Positions 54,301-62,111 of a DNA stretch of 64,000 nt are shown one piece after another; position 1 is the first letter of the stretch, and each line of letters starts with the position of its first letter. The DNA comes from Terriglobia bacterium (GTDB lineage: Bacteria > Acidobacteriota > Terriglobia > Terriglobales > Acidobacteriaceae). The position numbers and the translations under genes were made by a program. Location: NCBI GenBank assembly GCA_020073495.1, contig JAIQFD010000002.1, positions 248,001 to 312,000 of the forward strand, given 5' to 3'. The notes beneath the pieces are model-generated. The model saw only the letters and a program-made list of their open reading frames with translations, made no database searches and was not told where the DNA came from.

Positions 54301-54944
54301 TACTGGGCCGTCCGTACCACAACGATCCCGGCATAAACCACGAGATCCTGGAAGAGTTCCAGAAGCTCGGCTACCCGGTCTTCTCGCAGGATTCTCTGCC
54401 GCTGGATGACGAGATCATCTGGCGCCTTTTCGGTGACGAAGTGAAAGCGGGCATCATCCAGCACCCGCTCGACGTCTCCGACGCCTGGAAGAACTCCTAC
54501 TCGGAGAACACCACGCGCAAGGTTTGGGCGGCGAAGTACATCGCCCGCCATCCCAACCTGGTGGCCTTGGAGCTCTCCAGCTTCAAGTGTGGTCATGACG
54601 CTCCCATCTACACCGTGATCGAGGAGATCGTCGAGCACTCGGGCACGCCGTACTTCTGCTTCAAGGACATCGACGAGAACAAGCCGACCGGCTCCATCAA
54701 GATCCGTGTCGAGACCATCGGCTACTTCCTCAAGCGCTACCGCGAGGACATGGTGCGCAACAAGCAGAAGCACCTGTCCATCGAGGAGCAGCTCAAGAAG
54801 TTCGAGGAACAGCTCCGCGCCGAGCTGACCACCGCCGACAAGTTCCGGGGGGTGGATCGCCCGGCGGTCGACGCTCTGGTCAACATCGCTCCGCCTCCAC
54901 AGGGCGCGGAGACCGGCGAGCTGGCCCATTTGAGCGGCGATTAA
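51360..54944 (+). CDS. Fused CoA-dehydratase activase (two BadF domains plus DUF2229)
   Basis: 1194-residue protein. Two ASKHA activase domains: first at about 15-310 (WMGVDVGSTTVKVVVIDG, VIELGGQDAKIIIF) with cysteines in MNDKCAGGTGAV and GKCGVFAETD; second at about 360-640 (GFIGIDGGSTSTKAVLVD, ICDVGGQDIKIIIL) with TQCSAGNGYF and FGYGCAVF. Then CYFCKNKCLRTF at 664-675, and DUF2229/HgdB-like parts from about 783 (MPRALNMYSCGPFFTAYF). Homodimeric activases bind one [4Fe-4S] and hydrolyse ATP to drive low-potential electrons; here the two protomers are fused. GGAG is five bases before ATG. Confidence 0.88.
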   Translation: MPGLTEKADRNKRYEMLWMGVDVGSTTVKVVVIDGNTDDILWADYQRHDTKQPEKALEMLKAIEADFPNTPPENFRAFITGSGGSGISKHIGAKFVQEVNAVSLAVEKLYPECGSVIELGGQDAKIIIFKEDPETGKKKKLPSMNDKCAGGTGAVIDKINAKLRIPSDQLCGMGYKGLKLHPVAGKCGVFAETDINGLQKQGVPPDELMASLFESIIQQNLSVLTRGNTLRPTVLLLGGPNCYIKGMRDCWKHNIPKIWEERNYPLPEGVDPETLIKTPDNAQYFACIGAVEFGKQEDPGIGLYVGYSKLEWYITEGRNIEKAKKGTAQALAKDPDELAAFKTKFTKKKFIATTFQPGQVVEGFIGIDGGSTSTKAVLVDKDRNILCKTYQLSRGNPIEDTQEVLAKVAKQVTDQGATLNILGVGTTGYAKDILKDAVGADVALVETVAHTQAALHFYPDADVICDVGGQDIKIIILKDGRVKDFKLNTQCSAGNGYFLQGTCEGFGFKVEEFADLAFNAKGFPQFGYGCAVFMQSDIVDFQRQGWKPEEIMAGLCNVLPKNIWLYVSQIPNLSAIGSKFVLQGGTQHNLAAVKSQVDFIESRFKGKEVQPEVIVHQHCGEAGAIGCAFEAVRLWENGKTTEFVGLDNVASITFTTTRNEDTRCYFCKNKCLRTFIDVKTAVPNPSYKGPAKTKVPLAEGAQRLIIATCEKGTVENVEEMRVIKGNIDAIKKENPNLVEIAAKSAFKSYEPPMVADPLPKLQFTAAQKKRVELMKKRAELKIGMPRALNMYSCGPFFTAYFESLGVKADNLHWSEFTNEQLYKEGAKRGAIDPCFPSKVGIPHVHNLLYSVHPKKQLDIIFFPMIDALPTFLVNTQSSRACPTVTATPASVKAAFTKEGNLFAEKGVIWKDTLTCLDNEVVLSRQMYDDWKDVLGLSEEENFRACKEGLAAMRKFDNDIMRATAREVLKRLEAENRLGIVLLGRPYHNDPGINHEILEEFQKLGYPVFSQDSLPLDDEIIWRLFGDEVKAGIIQHPLDVSDAWKNSYSENTTRKVWAAKYIARHPNLVALELSSFKCGHDAPIYTVIEEIVEHSGTPYFCFKDIDENKPTGSIKIRVETIGYFLKRYREDMVRNKQKHLSIEEQLKKFEEQLRAELTTADKFRGVDRPAVDALVNIAPPPQGAETGELAHLSGD

Positions 54945-54967
54945 CAATATTTGCATCCCGACGGAGG

Positions 54968-55012
54968 CCCCGCCCATCTGCTGAGGGGCTGCGTCCCCTG
55001 AGCCGGGCGGGG
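54968..55012 (+). terminator. Nested hairpin after the activase gene
   Basis: Outer arms CCCCGCCC (54968-54975) and GGGCGGGG (55005-55012), inner AGGGG/CCCCT (54984-54988, 54995-54999). It starts 23 bases after the stop and has no T-run. A transcript-end stabiliser or factor-dependent terminator is possible. Confidence 0.5.
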
Positions 55013-55147
55013 ATTACGGTAGTTACCTTGCTGCCCGAGTTTGGCGGCCGTACCATAGTCAACGATCGGATCGGGGACCCGGCAGCACTTAAAGCATTAC
55101 TTTAAGTTACGCCCGCGCACGGGCCCTCCTTCTTCGGGGTATGGACA

Positions 55148-55261
55148 ATGGATATCTCAATCGTGTCGAGTCTGAATTACTGGACGGTGCTGCTGGCCCT
55201 GTGGATTCCCTTGGCGGGGTGCACCCTGGCCGTTCTCTGGGACGACGAGGCCGAGGGCTGA
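55148..55261 (+). CDS. 37-residue single-helix membrane protein (tentative)
   Basis: ATG 55148, starting MDISIVSSLNYWTVLLALWI and ending with an acidic tail after a PLAGCTLAVLW segment. One membrane helix (about 10-32) and a short charged end are typical of small membrane proteins. The ribosome site is weak. A CCGAGGG/CCCTCGG hairpin (55251-55278) overlaps the stop. An alternative frame from ATG 55141 gives no sensible protein. Confidence 0.4.
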   Translation: MDISIVSSLNYWTVLLALWIPLAGCTLAVLWDDEAEG

Positions 55262-55278
55262 GCCCTCCCTCCCCTCGG
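55251..55278 (+). terminator. Hairpin at the end of the 37-residue frame
   Basis: CCGAGGG (55251-55257) pairs with CCCTCGG (55272-55278), with a second possible stem inside. No T-run. Terminator function is uncertain. Confidence 0.35.
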
Positions 55279-55369
55279 CTCCAGCCCTTCTGCGCCCCAT
55301 ATCCGCCCCGGATCGCCTTTACCTCTCTGCTAGAATAAAGCTGCCTTTCTTGATGTGGGGTTTGTCTTC

Positions 55370-55669
55370 ATGCTGATGGAAGCCGACAAGATCATGTTTG
55401 AGATCTACCGCGAGGAGACTTATACCGGTAAGTATCGCGTGGTCTATTTCACCGAACTCAACGACCAGAACAAGGAATACGAGATCAATCGCGCCCTGTC
55501 GGGCGCGCATTTCTACGACGGCTTCATAAAGAATTACAAGAAGGACGAGGCCAAGGACATCATCGACGGCCTCCTCCGCCGCATGAACGACGGCGAAAAG
55601 CTCACCCCCAACGATATCGAGGCAGCTTTAGGAAGTCACATTCCGATAGGCGACAAGAAGGTTAGCTAG
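55370..55669 (+). CDS. Small cytosolic protein upstream of the ferredoxin
   Basis: 99 residues from ATG 55370; ATG 55376 or 55394 are also possible and the ribosome site is weak for each. The body is MFEIYREETYTGKYRVVYFT, ending in a helical part with IIDGLLRRMNDGEKLTPNDI. No membrane segment or metal motif. I do not recognise a family. It is 52 bases before the ferredoxin gene on the same strand, and copy 4 of the GTACTGAGTAC repeat lies between. Confidence 0.65.
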   Translation: MLMEADKIMFEIYREETYTGKYRVVYFTELNDQNKEYEINRALSGAHFYDGFIKNYKKDEAKDIIDGLLRRMNDGEKLTPNDIEAALGSHIPIGDKKVS

Positions 55670-55680
55670 TCAGCTCGGTT

Positions 55681-55715
55681 GACTGAGTACCGAGTACTGA
55701 GTACTGACCACTGAG
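55681..55715. repeat. GTACTGAGTAC-type repeat, copy 4
   Basis: GACTGAGTACCGAGTACTGA followed by GTACTGACCACTGAG, six bases before the ferredoxin ATG. Confidence 0.65.
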
Positions 55716-55721
55716 GTTTTC

Positions 55722-56102
55722 ATGGCCGAATCCGCGGCAATCCAGAAAGCTCCCGGTCTGGTTCCTGACGAACAGAAGTTCGAACCCCGCTCCAAGGGCA
55801 CGCTCACCGCGCGCAAGAAGAAGCCCAAGGAGCTGGCGGTGATCACGGAATGCTGCACCGGCTGCGCCGGCTCCCCCGCCTGCGTCGAGTACTGCCCGGT
55901 CGAAGACTGCATGTTCTGGGTTCCCGACGAGGACCATCCCCCCTTCGGGCGCATCCAGGTGGACCCGCTACTCTGCATCGGCTGCAAGAAGTGCACCAGC
56001 AAGGGCCCGGACGGCGCTTTCCTCGACGGCTGCCCCTGGGATGCCATCGTCATGGTCGATACCACGGAGGTCGAAAAAGAAGTCGGCCCCATGAAGTACT
56101 AA
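55722..56102 (+). CDS. Ferredoxin-type 2[4Fe-4S] protein
   Basis: 126-residue electron carrier. Cys44/45/48/54/58/63 in ECCTGCAGSPACVEYCPVED and Cys85/88/91/104 in LLCIGCKKCTSKGPDGAFLD and GCPWDAIVM give a cluster set close to 2[4Fe-4S], with an insert in the second motif (C-x2-C-x2-C-x12-CP). The N-terminal 35 residues are basic and unstructured. Being the next annotated redox protein after the activase, it could supply its electrons, though the genes are 0.8 kb apart. Confidence 0.88.
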   Translation: MAESAAIQKAPGLVPDEQKFEPRSKGTLTARKKKPKELAVITECCTGCAGSPACVEYCPVEDCMFWVPDEDHPPFGRIQVDPLLCIGCKKCTSKGPDGAFLDGCPWDAIVMVDTTEVEKEVGPMKY

Positions 56103-59100
56103 GAGCCTGTAACAAGACTCTCACAGGTCATCACCAGCCCAATGTCCGGTTTGTCCGTCACCCGGAACGACATTGCTAAAAGCGCCGGAGCATCGGTGAA
56201 CAGTAGGCCTACTCGCGCAAGCGGTTGTGGATGAAGGACTTGTTCCGCAAATAGCGTCCCGCAGCCATTCTGGATGGAGCAAAGCACTTCCGACGCCGCA
56301 CAACATCTCGGTATAATCCGCGCGACTGGAGCTGGGGATGGCGATAGCCGCAGGATCCCGGTTTGGTCCCTACGAGCTTATTTCGCTCCTTGGTGCTGGC
56401 GGAATGGGCGAGGTCTATCGTGCGCACGACCCGCGGCTGCGGCGCTACGTGGCCCTTAAGGTGCTGACGTCATCCCGCGCGACGGATGCCGACCGACTTC
56501 GTCGCTTCCAGCAGGAGGCGCAAGCCACCAGCCAGCTCAATCATCCCAATATCCTCGCTGTCTACGATGTCGGCCAGCAGGATGGCATTCCTTACATCGT
56601 GTCAGAGTTGCTGGAGGGTGAGACCTTGCGGCAGCGGATCACGCGAGAGCGCCTGCCGCTCCGGCGGGCCATTGAGCTCGCCATCCAGATTGCGCGCGGA
56701 CTTGCCGCGGCTCACGAGCGCGGAATCATTCATCGCGACCTGAAGCCAGAGAACATCTTCATCACTCGGGACGGGCATACAAAGATCCTGGATTTCGGAT
56801 TGGCCAAGCTGGTCCGCAGCGAAAATGCGGCCAAAGAGGGCACAACCCTTACGCTCAACACAGAGGCCGGCGTCATGCTGGGCACGGTGGGCTATCTGTC
56901 GCCCGAGCAGGCGCGCGGTTTGCCCACTGACCACCGCACCGACATCTTCAGTTTTGGAGCGATCCTCTATGAGATGGTTACTGGGTGTCGTGCTTTCCAA
57001 GCAAAGACGGCAGCAGACACGATCGCGAACGTGCTCACCGTCGATCCGCCCCTTCCGTCTGAGAGCGATCACCGCATTCCCACTGCGCTGGACCGCATCA
57101 TTTTGCATGCCCTCGAAAAAGACCCGGACCAAAGATTCCAGACCGTGCGGGATGTGATCTTCGCGCTGGAGGGGATCACCAACATGTCGTCCGCTGTCGC
57201 GGCGATCGTCCCTGGTGCGTTCAAGCGGCGGTGGCCCGCTGCCGTCATACTGATATTGCTGACGGCTGCGGGACTATTGAGTTATCTCTGGCTGCGGCCG
57301 CGCCCTGTGCCGGTTCGCCAAACGGCCGCGCCCGTGCTGCTGCAACGGCTGACGGATTTCGTCGGCATGGAACAGTCACCGGCGGTTTCCCCCGATGGCA
57401 AGGCCGTGGCATTCTCGGGGGGCGCCGGCACGCCGCATATCTGGGTCCGGTTGCTGGCCGGCGGCGCGCCGCTGAAGATAACGCGGGACGATGTGCCCCA
57501 CTTTTATCCTCGCTGGTCGCCAGACTCGGGCTCGGTCATCTACTTCTCTCCTTCGGAGGAGCCGGAGCCGCAGGGTGGTGCGATCTACGACATCCCTGCG
57601 CTCGGCGGAAGCCCCCGGCGCCTGGCCACCAGCTTCACCGGCGGAGACATCAGCCATGACGGAAAGCGGATCGCTTACTTCCGCCGAGAGAGCGATAAGC
57701 CGGAACTGGTGGTCGCGGATCGGAACGGGAGCAACCCGCGCGCGCTGGCCGCGCTGGCTCAGGGCTATGACTACGGTTTTCCGCGGTGGTCTCCTGACGA
57801 TCGGCTGATCGCCTTCAGGCGCGGACGCGTATTCAACTACGACGTCTTTACCATTGCCACTTCGGGAGGCGAACCACGCCAGATCACCCACGATCTCAAG
57901 TTCATGGCGGGATACTCGTGGCTGCCGGACGGCTCTGGCATCCTGTGCAGCTCATCGCGGAATACCACCGCACTTTATTTGCCGAATATGGACCTGTTCG
58001 TAGCCAAGCTGGACGGCAGCCCGGTGCGGCAGTTGACGTTCGGCGATACCAGTTTTCTTGATCCGGACGTGGACAGCAACGGGCGGGTGTTCGTTGCCGA
58101 CCTGCGGCGCGATGTCAACGTGTGGGAATTCTCCATCAACGGATCTCCTGCCGATAACGTGCGGCGGGCCATCCAGGTGACAAATCAGACGGGACAAGTG
58201 CAGACGCCTTCGCTTAGTCCCGATGGTGGCGAAATGGTGTACCTGTCAGAGTCAGGTGGGCATAGCAACTTGTGGGTCATGAAGCTCGATGGCTCGGGAG
58301 AAGTCCGGCAAATCACCTTCGAACAGGATCCCCGAGTCGCAGTGGGAGTGCCGGTGTGGTCGCCCGACGGACGTCATATCACGTTTTTCACGCGGAGGCC
58401 CGGCACGAAGGTCGGCGACCAGTGGGTGGTGGATCCGGACGGTTCGAACCTGCGCCGACTGGTCGCCGAGGGCGGCTGGGCCGCATGGTCGCATGACGGA
58501 AAGTGGCTGTACATTTCACCCCAGGGGCGCGAAGGTGAGCCGTACAGGATCACCAAAGTCCCGGTAGACGGTGGGGAGCCGGTGCAGGTGCGTACCGACA
58601 GCTCGTTTATAGGTTCGGCGCCAGCTCCCGACGGCAAAACCCTGTACTTCCTCCGGATGAGCAGTCGGGCGGGTGGCCAAGAAGTGGAGATTCATCTTGC
58701 TCGACCGGAGGGCGCACCTTCGCAACTCCTTGCCCGGATCCCGGCTCCGCGGCTGCCGCTCTCCTACTTGGTTCAACCCGTGGTTTCGCCGGACGGCAAA
58801 TGGCTGGCCCTTATGTTGGCGGACGGTGTCACCACCAACATCTATCTCCTGTCCACGAGTGGCGGCCCCTTGCGGCAAGTGACTGATTTCGGCAAGACCG
58901 CTACCGAAATCGCCCGGCGGGTTTCATGGTCCTCAGATTCGAAGCACATTTACGCCGCAGTGGCACGCATGGATGCCGATGTAGTTGTAATCATGAATTT
59001 ATTGCAACGCTGATGACCTTTCATCGGCTGGAGTGCTAAGAGTCCAGCGCGACCCGGACGTCATTGGATGCCGATTGAAGGAGGCTGGGAGTGATCAGGC

Positions 59101-59169
59101 ATGCGCCCGCACTTGCAGCTTAAGAACCCACGAGGTAAGCATCCACATGTAGAGTTTTGTTACAGGCCC
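56103..59169. mobile_element. Kinase gene bracketed by 19-bp inverted repeats
   Basis: GAGCCTGTAACAAGACTCT at 56103-56121 is matched in reverse complement by 59151-59169 (17 of 19 positions). The left repeat starts at the base after the ferredoxin stop. No transposase gene or clear target duplication is present. It could be a non-autonomous mobile unit or a repeat pair with another role. Confidence 0.45.
56338..59013 (+). CDS. Membrane Ser/Thr protein kinase with PD40/TolB-like propeller
   Basis: 891 residues. Hanks-type kinase domain 8-280: glycine loop LLGAGGMGEVYRAH, Lys41 (VALKVL), catalytic HRDLKPENIF near 139, DFGLAK near 155, and APE-type region GYLSPEQARG. One membrane helix at about 300-318, then seven or more WD40-like PD40 repeats (SPDGKAVAFSGG, SPDGGEMVYLSES, SPDGRHITFFTRR, SPDGKWLALML) forming an extracytoplasmic or ligand-sensing propeller. 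Such kinases are abundant in Acidobacteriota. ATG 56338 fits. Confidence 0.92.
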   Translation: MAIAAGSRFGPYELISLLGAGGMGEVYRAHDPRLRRYVALKVLTSSRATDADRLRRFQQEAQATSQLNHPNILAVYDVGQQDGIPYIVSELLEGETLRQRITRERLPLRRAIELAIQIARGLAAAHERGIIHRDLKPENIFITRDGHTKILDFGLAKLVRSENAAKEGTTLTLNTEAGVMLGTVGYLSPEQARGLPTDHRTDIFSFGAILYEMVTGCRAFQAKTAADTIANVLTVDPPLPSESDHRIPTALDRIILHALEKDPDQRFQTVRDVIFALEGITNMSSAVAAIVPGAFKRRWPAAVILILLTAAGLLSYLWLRPRPVPVRQTAAPVLLQRLTDFVGMEQSPAVSPDGKAVAFSGGAGTPHIWVRLLAGGAPLKITRDDVPHFYPRWSPDSGSVIYFSPSEEPEPQGGAIYDIPALGGSPRRLATSFTGGDISHDGKRIAYFRRESDKPELVVADRNGSNPRALAALAQGYDYGFPRWSPDDRLIAFRRGRVFNYDVFTIATSGGEPRQITHDLKFMAGYSWLPDGSGILCSSSRNTTALYLPNMDLFVAKLDGSPVRQLTFGDTSFLDPDVDSNGRVFVADLRRDVNVWEFSINGSPADNVRRAIQVTNQTGQVQTPSLSPDGGEMVYLSESGGHSNLWVMKLDGSGEVRQITFEQDPRVAVGVPVWSPDGRHITFFTRRPGTKVGDQWVVDPDGSNLRRLVAEGGWAAWSHDGKWLYISPQGREGEPYRITKVPVDGGEPVQVRTDSSFIGSAPAPDGKTLYFLRMSSRAGGQEVEIHLARPEGAPSQLLARIPAPRLPLSYLVQPVVSPDGKWLALMLADGVTTNIYLLSTSGGPLRQVTDFGKTATEIARRVSWSSDSKHIYAAVARMDADVVVIMNLLQR

Positions 59170-59242
59170 TGATGCTCCTCCTGCTCTCCTCCTGAACGAA
59201 TGCAGCTACCCTAGGCGACTCTCCTGCACGTCACTGCCATCG

Positions 59243-60508
59243 GTGATATCAGTCACCGAGCGCCCCGCCATCCGGTGGCAGGATGGCAGCCGTCTGGAGC
59301 TCCCTGGGGGATGGGATATGGTTGCCTTTGCCGCCACCGAGTTTGCCCCCGCGGCGCGTGCTGACCCCGACGTGCTGGCCCGCCAATCTGCCTACTTCGC
59401 CGGCTCCCGTGTCTTTATCGAGCTGATGGATTATGTCCCCGACATGGTCCTGATCCTGAACTCCGAACGGCAGATCGTCTACGCCAACAAGGCCGCGTTG
59501 CAGGCCGCGCATCGCCCCGATCGCTCCCTCGTCGTGGGCCTGCGGCCCGGTGAGCTTTTCGGCTGCAAGCATGGCCATGAGTCCGAGGCCGGCTGCGGCA
59601 CCACCCGCTTTTGCAGCTGCTGCGGGGCCGTCAAGGCTGTCCTCCAGAGCCAGGCCGGCCGCTCCGCGGTCGAGGAGTGCCGCCTCACCATCGCCGGCGA
59701 ACAGAGCGGCTCGGCTTTGGACCTCAGGATCTGGGCCAGCCCTATGGAGTTCGAAGGCGAGAAGTTCACTTTTTTCGTGGCCGCTGACATCGGGGACGAG
59801 AAACGACGGGAGTTCCTGGAGCGCATCTTCCTGCATGACGTGACCAACACGGCCATGACTCTCCAGGCGATGTCTTTGCTGCTGAGCACGCAGGGTCTGG
59901 GTCCTCAGTCACAGAAAAATGCCGGACAACAGGAGCACGTGCGCCACATCCGTGCTCTCGCCGATCAGCTCCTGGACCAGCTTGACGCGCAGCGCCAGCT
60001 CGTCGCTGCCGAGAACGGCGACCTCCAGCTTCGCATCGCCCCCGTGCGCTCGCTGGAGCTGTTGGATGAAGTTTCCGCTGTGTATCGGCGTCAGCAGGTC
60101 ATGGAAGGCCGCCGGCTGAGGGTTGCTGACGACAGCGTCGACATCCTCTTCCAGAGTGACAAGCGCCTCTTGAGCCGCGTCCTCCGCAACATGGTCAAGA
60201 ACGCCCTCGAGGCTACTACGCCGGGAGAGACCGCCACCCTTGGCTGTCGCCTCGACGCGGACCGGATCGTCCTCTGGGTCCACAACCGGACCTACATGCC
60301 CGAGAACGTCCGTCTCCAGATCTTCAGCCGTTCTTTTTCGACCAAGGGAGCGGGCCGCGGCCTCGGCACTTACAGCATGAAGTTCCTGACCGAGAAGTAC
60401 CTCGGCGGGAAGCTGGATTTCACTTCGACCGAAGCCGGCGGCACGACATTCTACGCGTCCTATCCCGTGACTCTGGCGGTGCATCAGCAAGAGCTTAAGC
60501 GGGCGTGA
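59243..60508 (+). CDS. Cysteine-rich PAS sensor histidine kinase
   Basis: 421 residues from GTG 59243 (ATG 59318 would remove 25). PAS domain at about 55-185 (YVPDMVLILNSERQIVYANK) with a Cys/His insert: C108-K-H-G-H, C118, C124-x-C126-C127. Dimerisation helix with FLHDVTNTAMTLQAMSLLL (His198) and HATPase with N box RNMVKNALEAT and G2 GAGRGLGTYSMKFL; the G1 Asp-x-Gly is replaced by WVHNRTYMP. Cytosolic. Cys-rich PAS kinases may bind an Fe-S cluster or sense redox. Converges on the hemerythrin gene with 14 bases overlap. Confidence 0.85.
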   Translation: MISVTERPAIRWQDGSRLELPGGWDMVAFAATEFAPAARADPDVLARQSAYFAGSRVFIELMDYVPDMVLILNSERQIVYANKAALQAAHRPDRSLVVGLRPGELFGCKHGHESEAGCGTTRFCSCCGAVKAVLQSQAGRSAVEECRLTIAGEQSGSALDLRIWASPMEFEGEKFTFFVAADIGDEKRREFLERIFLHDVTNTAMTLQAMSLLLSTQGLGPQSQKNAGQQEHVRHIRALADQLLDQLDAQRQLVAAENGDLQLRIAPVRSLELLDEVSAVYRRQQVMEGRRLRVADDSVDILFQSDKRLLSRVLRNMVKNALEATTPGETATLGCRLDADRIVLWVHNRTYMPENVRLQIFSRSFSTKGAGRGLGTYSMKFLTEKYLGGKLDFTSTEAGGTTFYASYPVTLAVHQQELKRA

Positions 60509-61181
60509 ACTTCGCCAGGTCGAAGATCCCGAGCTTTTTCTCTAGCTCTCCGACCTTGTCCACCATGCCTTCAAAGCCTTCCTTGCCGAAGAGCTCGTGT
60601 TCTTTTTTCTCGAAGTCCTCGCCCATCGCGTCGTATTCGTTTCTTGAAACGATGGAGTGCAAGGCAGGGAAAAGCACGGTGTCTTCGCGCGCCTCGTGCG
60701 GCCGATACATGCGAACAAAGAGGTTGATGTCGCGGATGACCTGGGCCCCGCGGCGCCTGGCTCCCGTACCGCTGGTGGCTTGCAGGATGCGCGCGGTCAC
60801 GGTGCGTCCGGCCTCGTGTTGCTTGCGGAGAGTGGCTACCAGATCGGTGAGCTTGCCGGCCCTCTCGAAGCGCGGGAACAGGTGGTCCTCTTCCAGCTTC
60901 TCGTGGTAGCTCTCGATAAAGCTCTTGATGATCTCGGCCGCTTGGTTCAAGACAGCAGGGTCGAAGCCGCTCCTCGCGGCGATTCGCCGTCCGCATGCCT
61001 CGTACACCATCAGCACGCGGTTGAGCAGCCCGTGCTCGCGCATGAGGTCCTCAACCGGCGAGACATCCTCTTCTTCGTCTTTTTGCTGGGCGTGCAGCGC
61101 GAGCGATGGTGAGATTGCGAGGCTGCTCACCAAAAGTCCAGTTTGAGTCAGAAAACGGCGGCGGTCACGAGTGTCTTGCAT
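60495..61181 (-). CDS. Exported hemerythrin-domain protein
   Basis: 228 residues. RDRRRFLTQTGLLVSSLAIS looks like a Tat signal (RRxF), so the protein would be exported folded. Four-helix hemerythrin domain with His50 (MREHGLLNRVL), His93 and His100 (YHEKLEEDHLFPRFE), His122 (KQHEAGRT) and the last RMYRPHEAREDTVLFPAL, the full set for a di-iron site binding O2 or NO. The C-terminal part is Glu/Lys-rich helix. Convergent with a putative redox kinase. Confidence 0.88.
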   Translation of the reverse strand: MQDTRDRRRFLTQTGLLVSSLAISPSLALHAQQKDEEEDVSPVEDLMREHGLLNRVLMVYEACGRRIAARSGFDPAVLNQAAEIIKSFIESYHEKLEEDHLFPRFERAGKLTDLVATLRKQHEAGRTVTARILQATSGTGARRRGAQVIRDINLFVRMYRPHEAREDTVLFPALHSIVSRNEYDAMGEDFEKKEHELFGKEGFEGMVDKVGELEKKLGIFDLAKFTPA

Positions 61182-61198
61182 GAATCCTCCACGTCGGG

Positions 61199-62062
61199 TT
61201 ATTTGCGGGTCCGTTCCAGGATCGCGCGTTCTGTCTCTGCGGCCTGTTGCTGGATATGTTGCGGCACGTCGGGCGACGCGCTCTTGTAAGGGCGGACCAC
61301 CGGCAGGTCTTCTGGCTGTCCCACAAGGTACAACGCCCGCAGCGCCTCCCACACCTGCTCGACCGGTGGCGCCAGCACCGCGATCTCCGCCCCATTCTCC
61401 ATCGGCGTCCCCGCCCTTGAGCTGACGGAGACCACGCGTCCGGTGGAGGGAGCGCGGACGTCGTCGTTTCCGATGCGCGCCACCAGCCCGCCCTCCCGCA
61501 CTGTCTGCCCCGGCTTGGCGGCATCGGAGAGCGTGCCGGCGTGCGGCGCTCTTACCGTTACCGGCTGGAGCAGCGCCAGGATCTGCAGCCGCCCGCTGGC
61601 GTCGCCGAAGCGCACCAGCGATAGCGCCGCGTTCCCCCGCACCGTGCTCGAGGCGTCGTTCAGCATTCCCAGCAGTGCCTGGTGGAACTCGGGGCGCGTA
61701 GCGTCCTGTCCCATTACCCAGGCGTCGGTGTTGCGGATCTCTTCCACCGGAGAACTCGCCAGCTTTACCAGCGCCGGGTACCACTGCTGCGCCGACCGGT
61801 CGCCCCGCCCCATGCGCTCTCCCACCTGCACCAGCGCGTGCTGGATGTGCCGCGGCTTGCTGGTATCGGCCAGGTATTGGGAAAGCTCGTTGTCTGTCAG
61901 CGGACGCCCGAACCACGTGCTCTGCCAGAACAGGAAGGGCATCAGCACGATCCCCCACGCCGTCAGCCAGAACAGGATCTTTGTCCGCGTGGACATGTGC
62001 CCGCGCTTCGGCGTAATCGAGTCGGCCAGTGGGGCGTTTTCGGTCTGCAGTTGTTCGCTCAT
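61199..62062 (-). CDS. Membrane protein with HEAT-like repeats and biotinyl/lipoyl-like domain
   Basis: 287 residues: membrane helix at about 29-50 (ILFWLTAWGIVLMPFLFW), helical repeat region 55-150 (IRNTDAWVMGQDATRPEFHQ, ASSTVRGNAALSLVRFGDAS), then a beta barrel resembling the HlyD/lipoyl fold (VRAPHAGTLSDAAKPGQTVR; VRAPSTGRVVSVSSRAGTPM), about 160-225, and a helical tail. The fusion is unusual. It follows the 88-residue gene on the same strand and probably belongs to the ABC/DUF420 operon. Start ATG 62062; GTG 62074 possible. Confidence 0.75.
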   Translation of the reverse strand: MSEQLQTENAPLADSITPKRGHMSTRTKILFWLTAWGIVLMPFLFWQSTWFGRPLTDNELSQYLADTSKPRHIQHALVQVGERMGRGDRSAQQWYPALVKLASSPVEEIRNTDAWVMGQDATRPEFHQALLGMLNDASSTVRGNAALSLVRFGDASGRLQILALLQPVTVRAPHAGTLSDAAKPGQTVREGGLVARIGNDDVRAPSTGRVVSVSSRAGTPMENGAEIAVLAPPVEQVWEALRALYLVGQPEDLPVVRPYKSASPDVPQHIQQQAAETERAILERTRK

Positions 62063-62071
62063 CGTCGACTT

Positions 62072-62100
62072 CACAAATCACAATTCACAAATCACAAATC
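62072..62100. repeat. CACAAATC-type repeat
   Basis: Three CACAAATCA-like units in 29 bases, same family as 31122-31207, in the gap between two co-oriented genes. Confidence 0.6.
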
Positions 62101-62111
62101 GATCATCTCCG

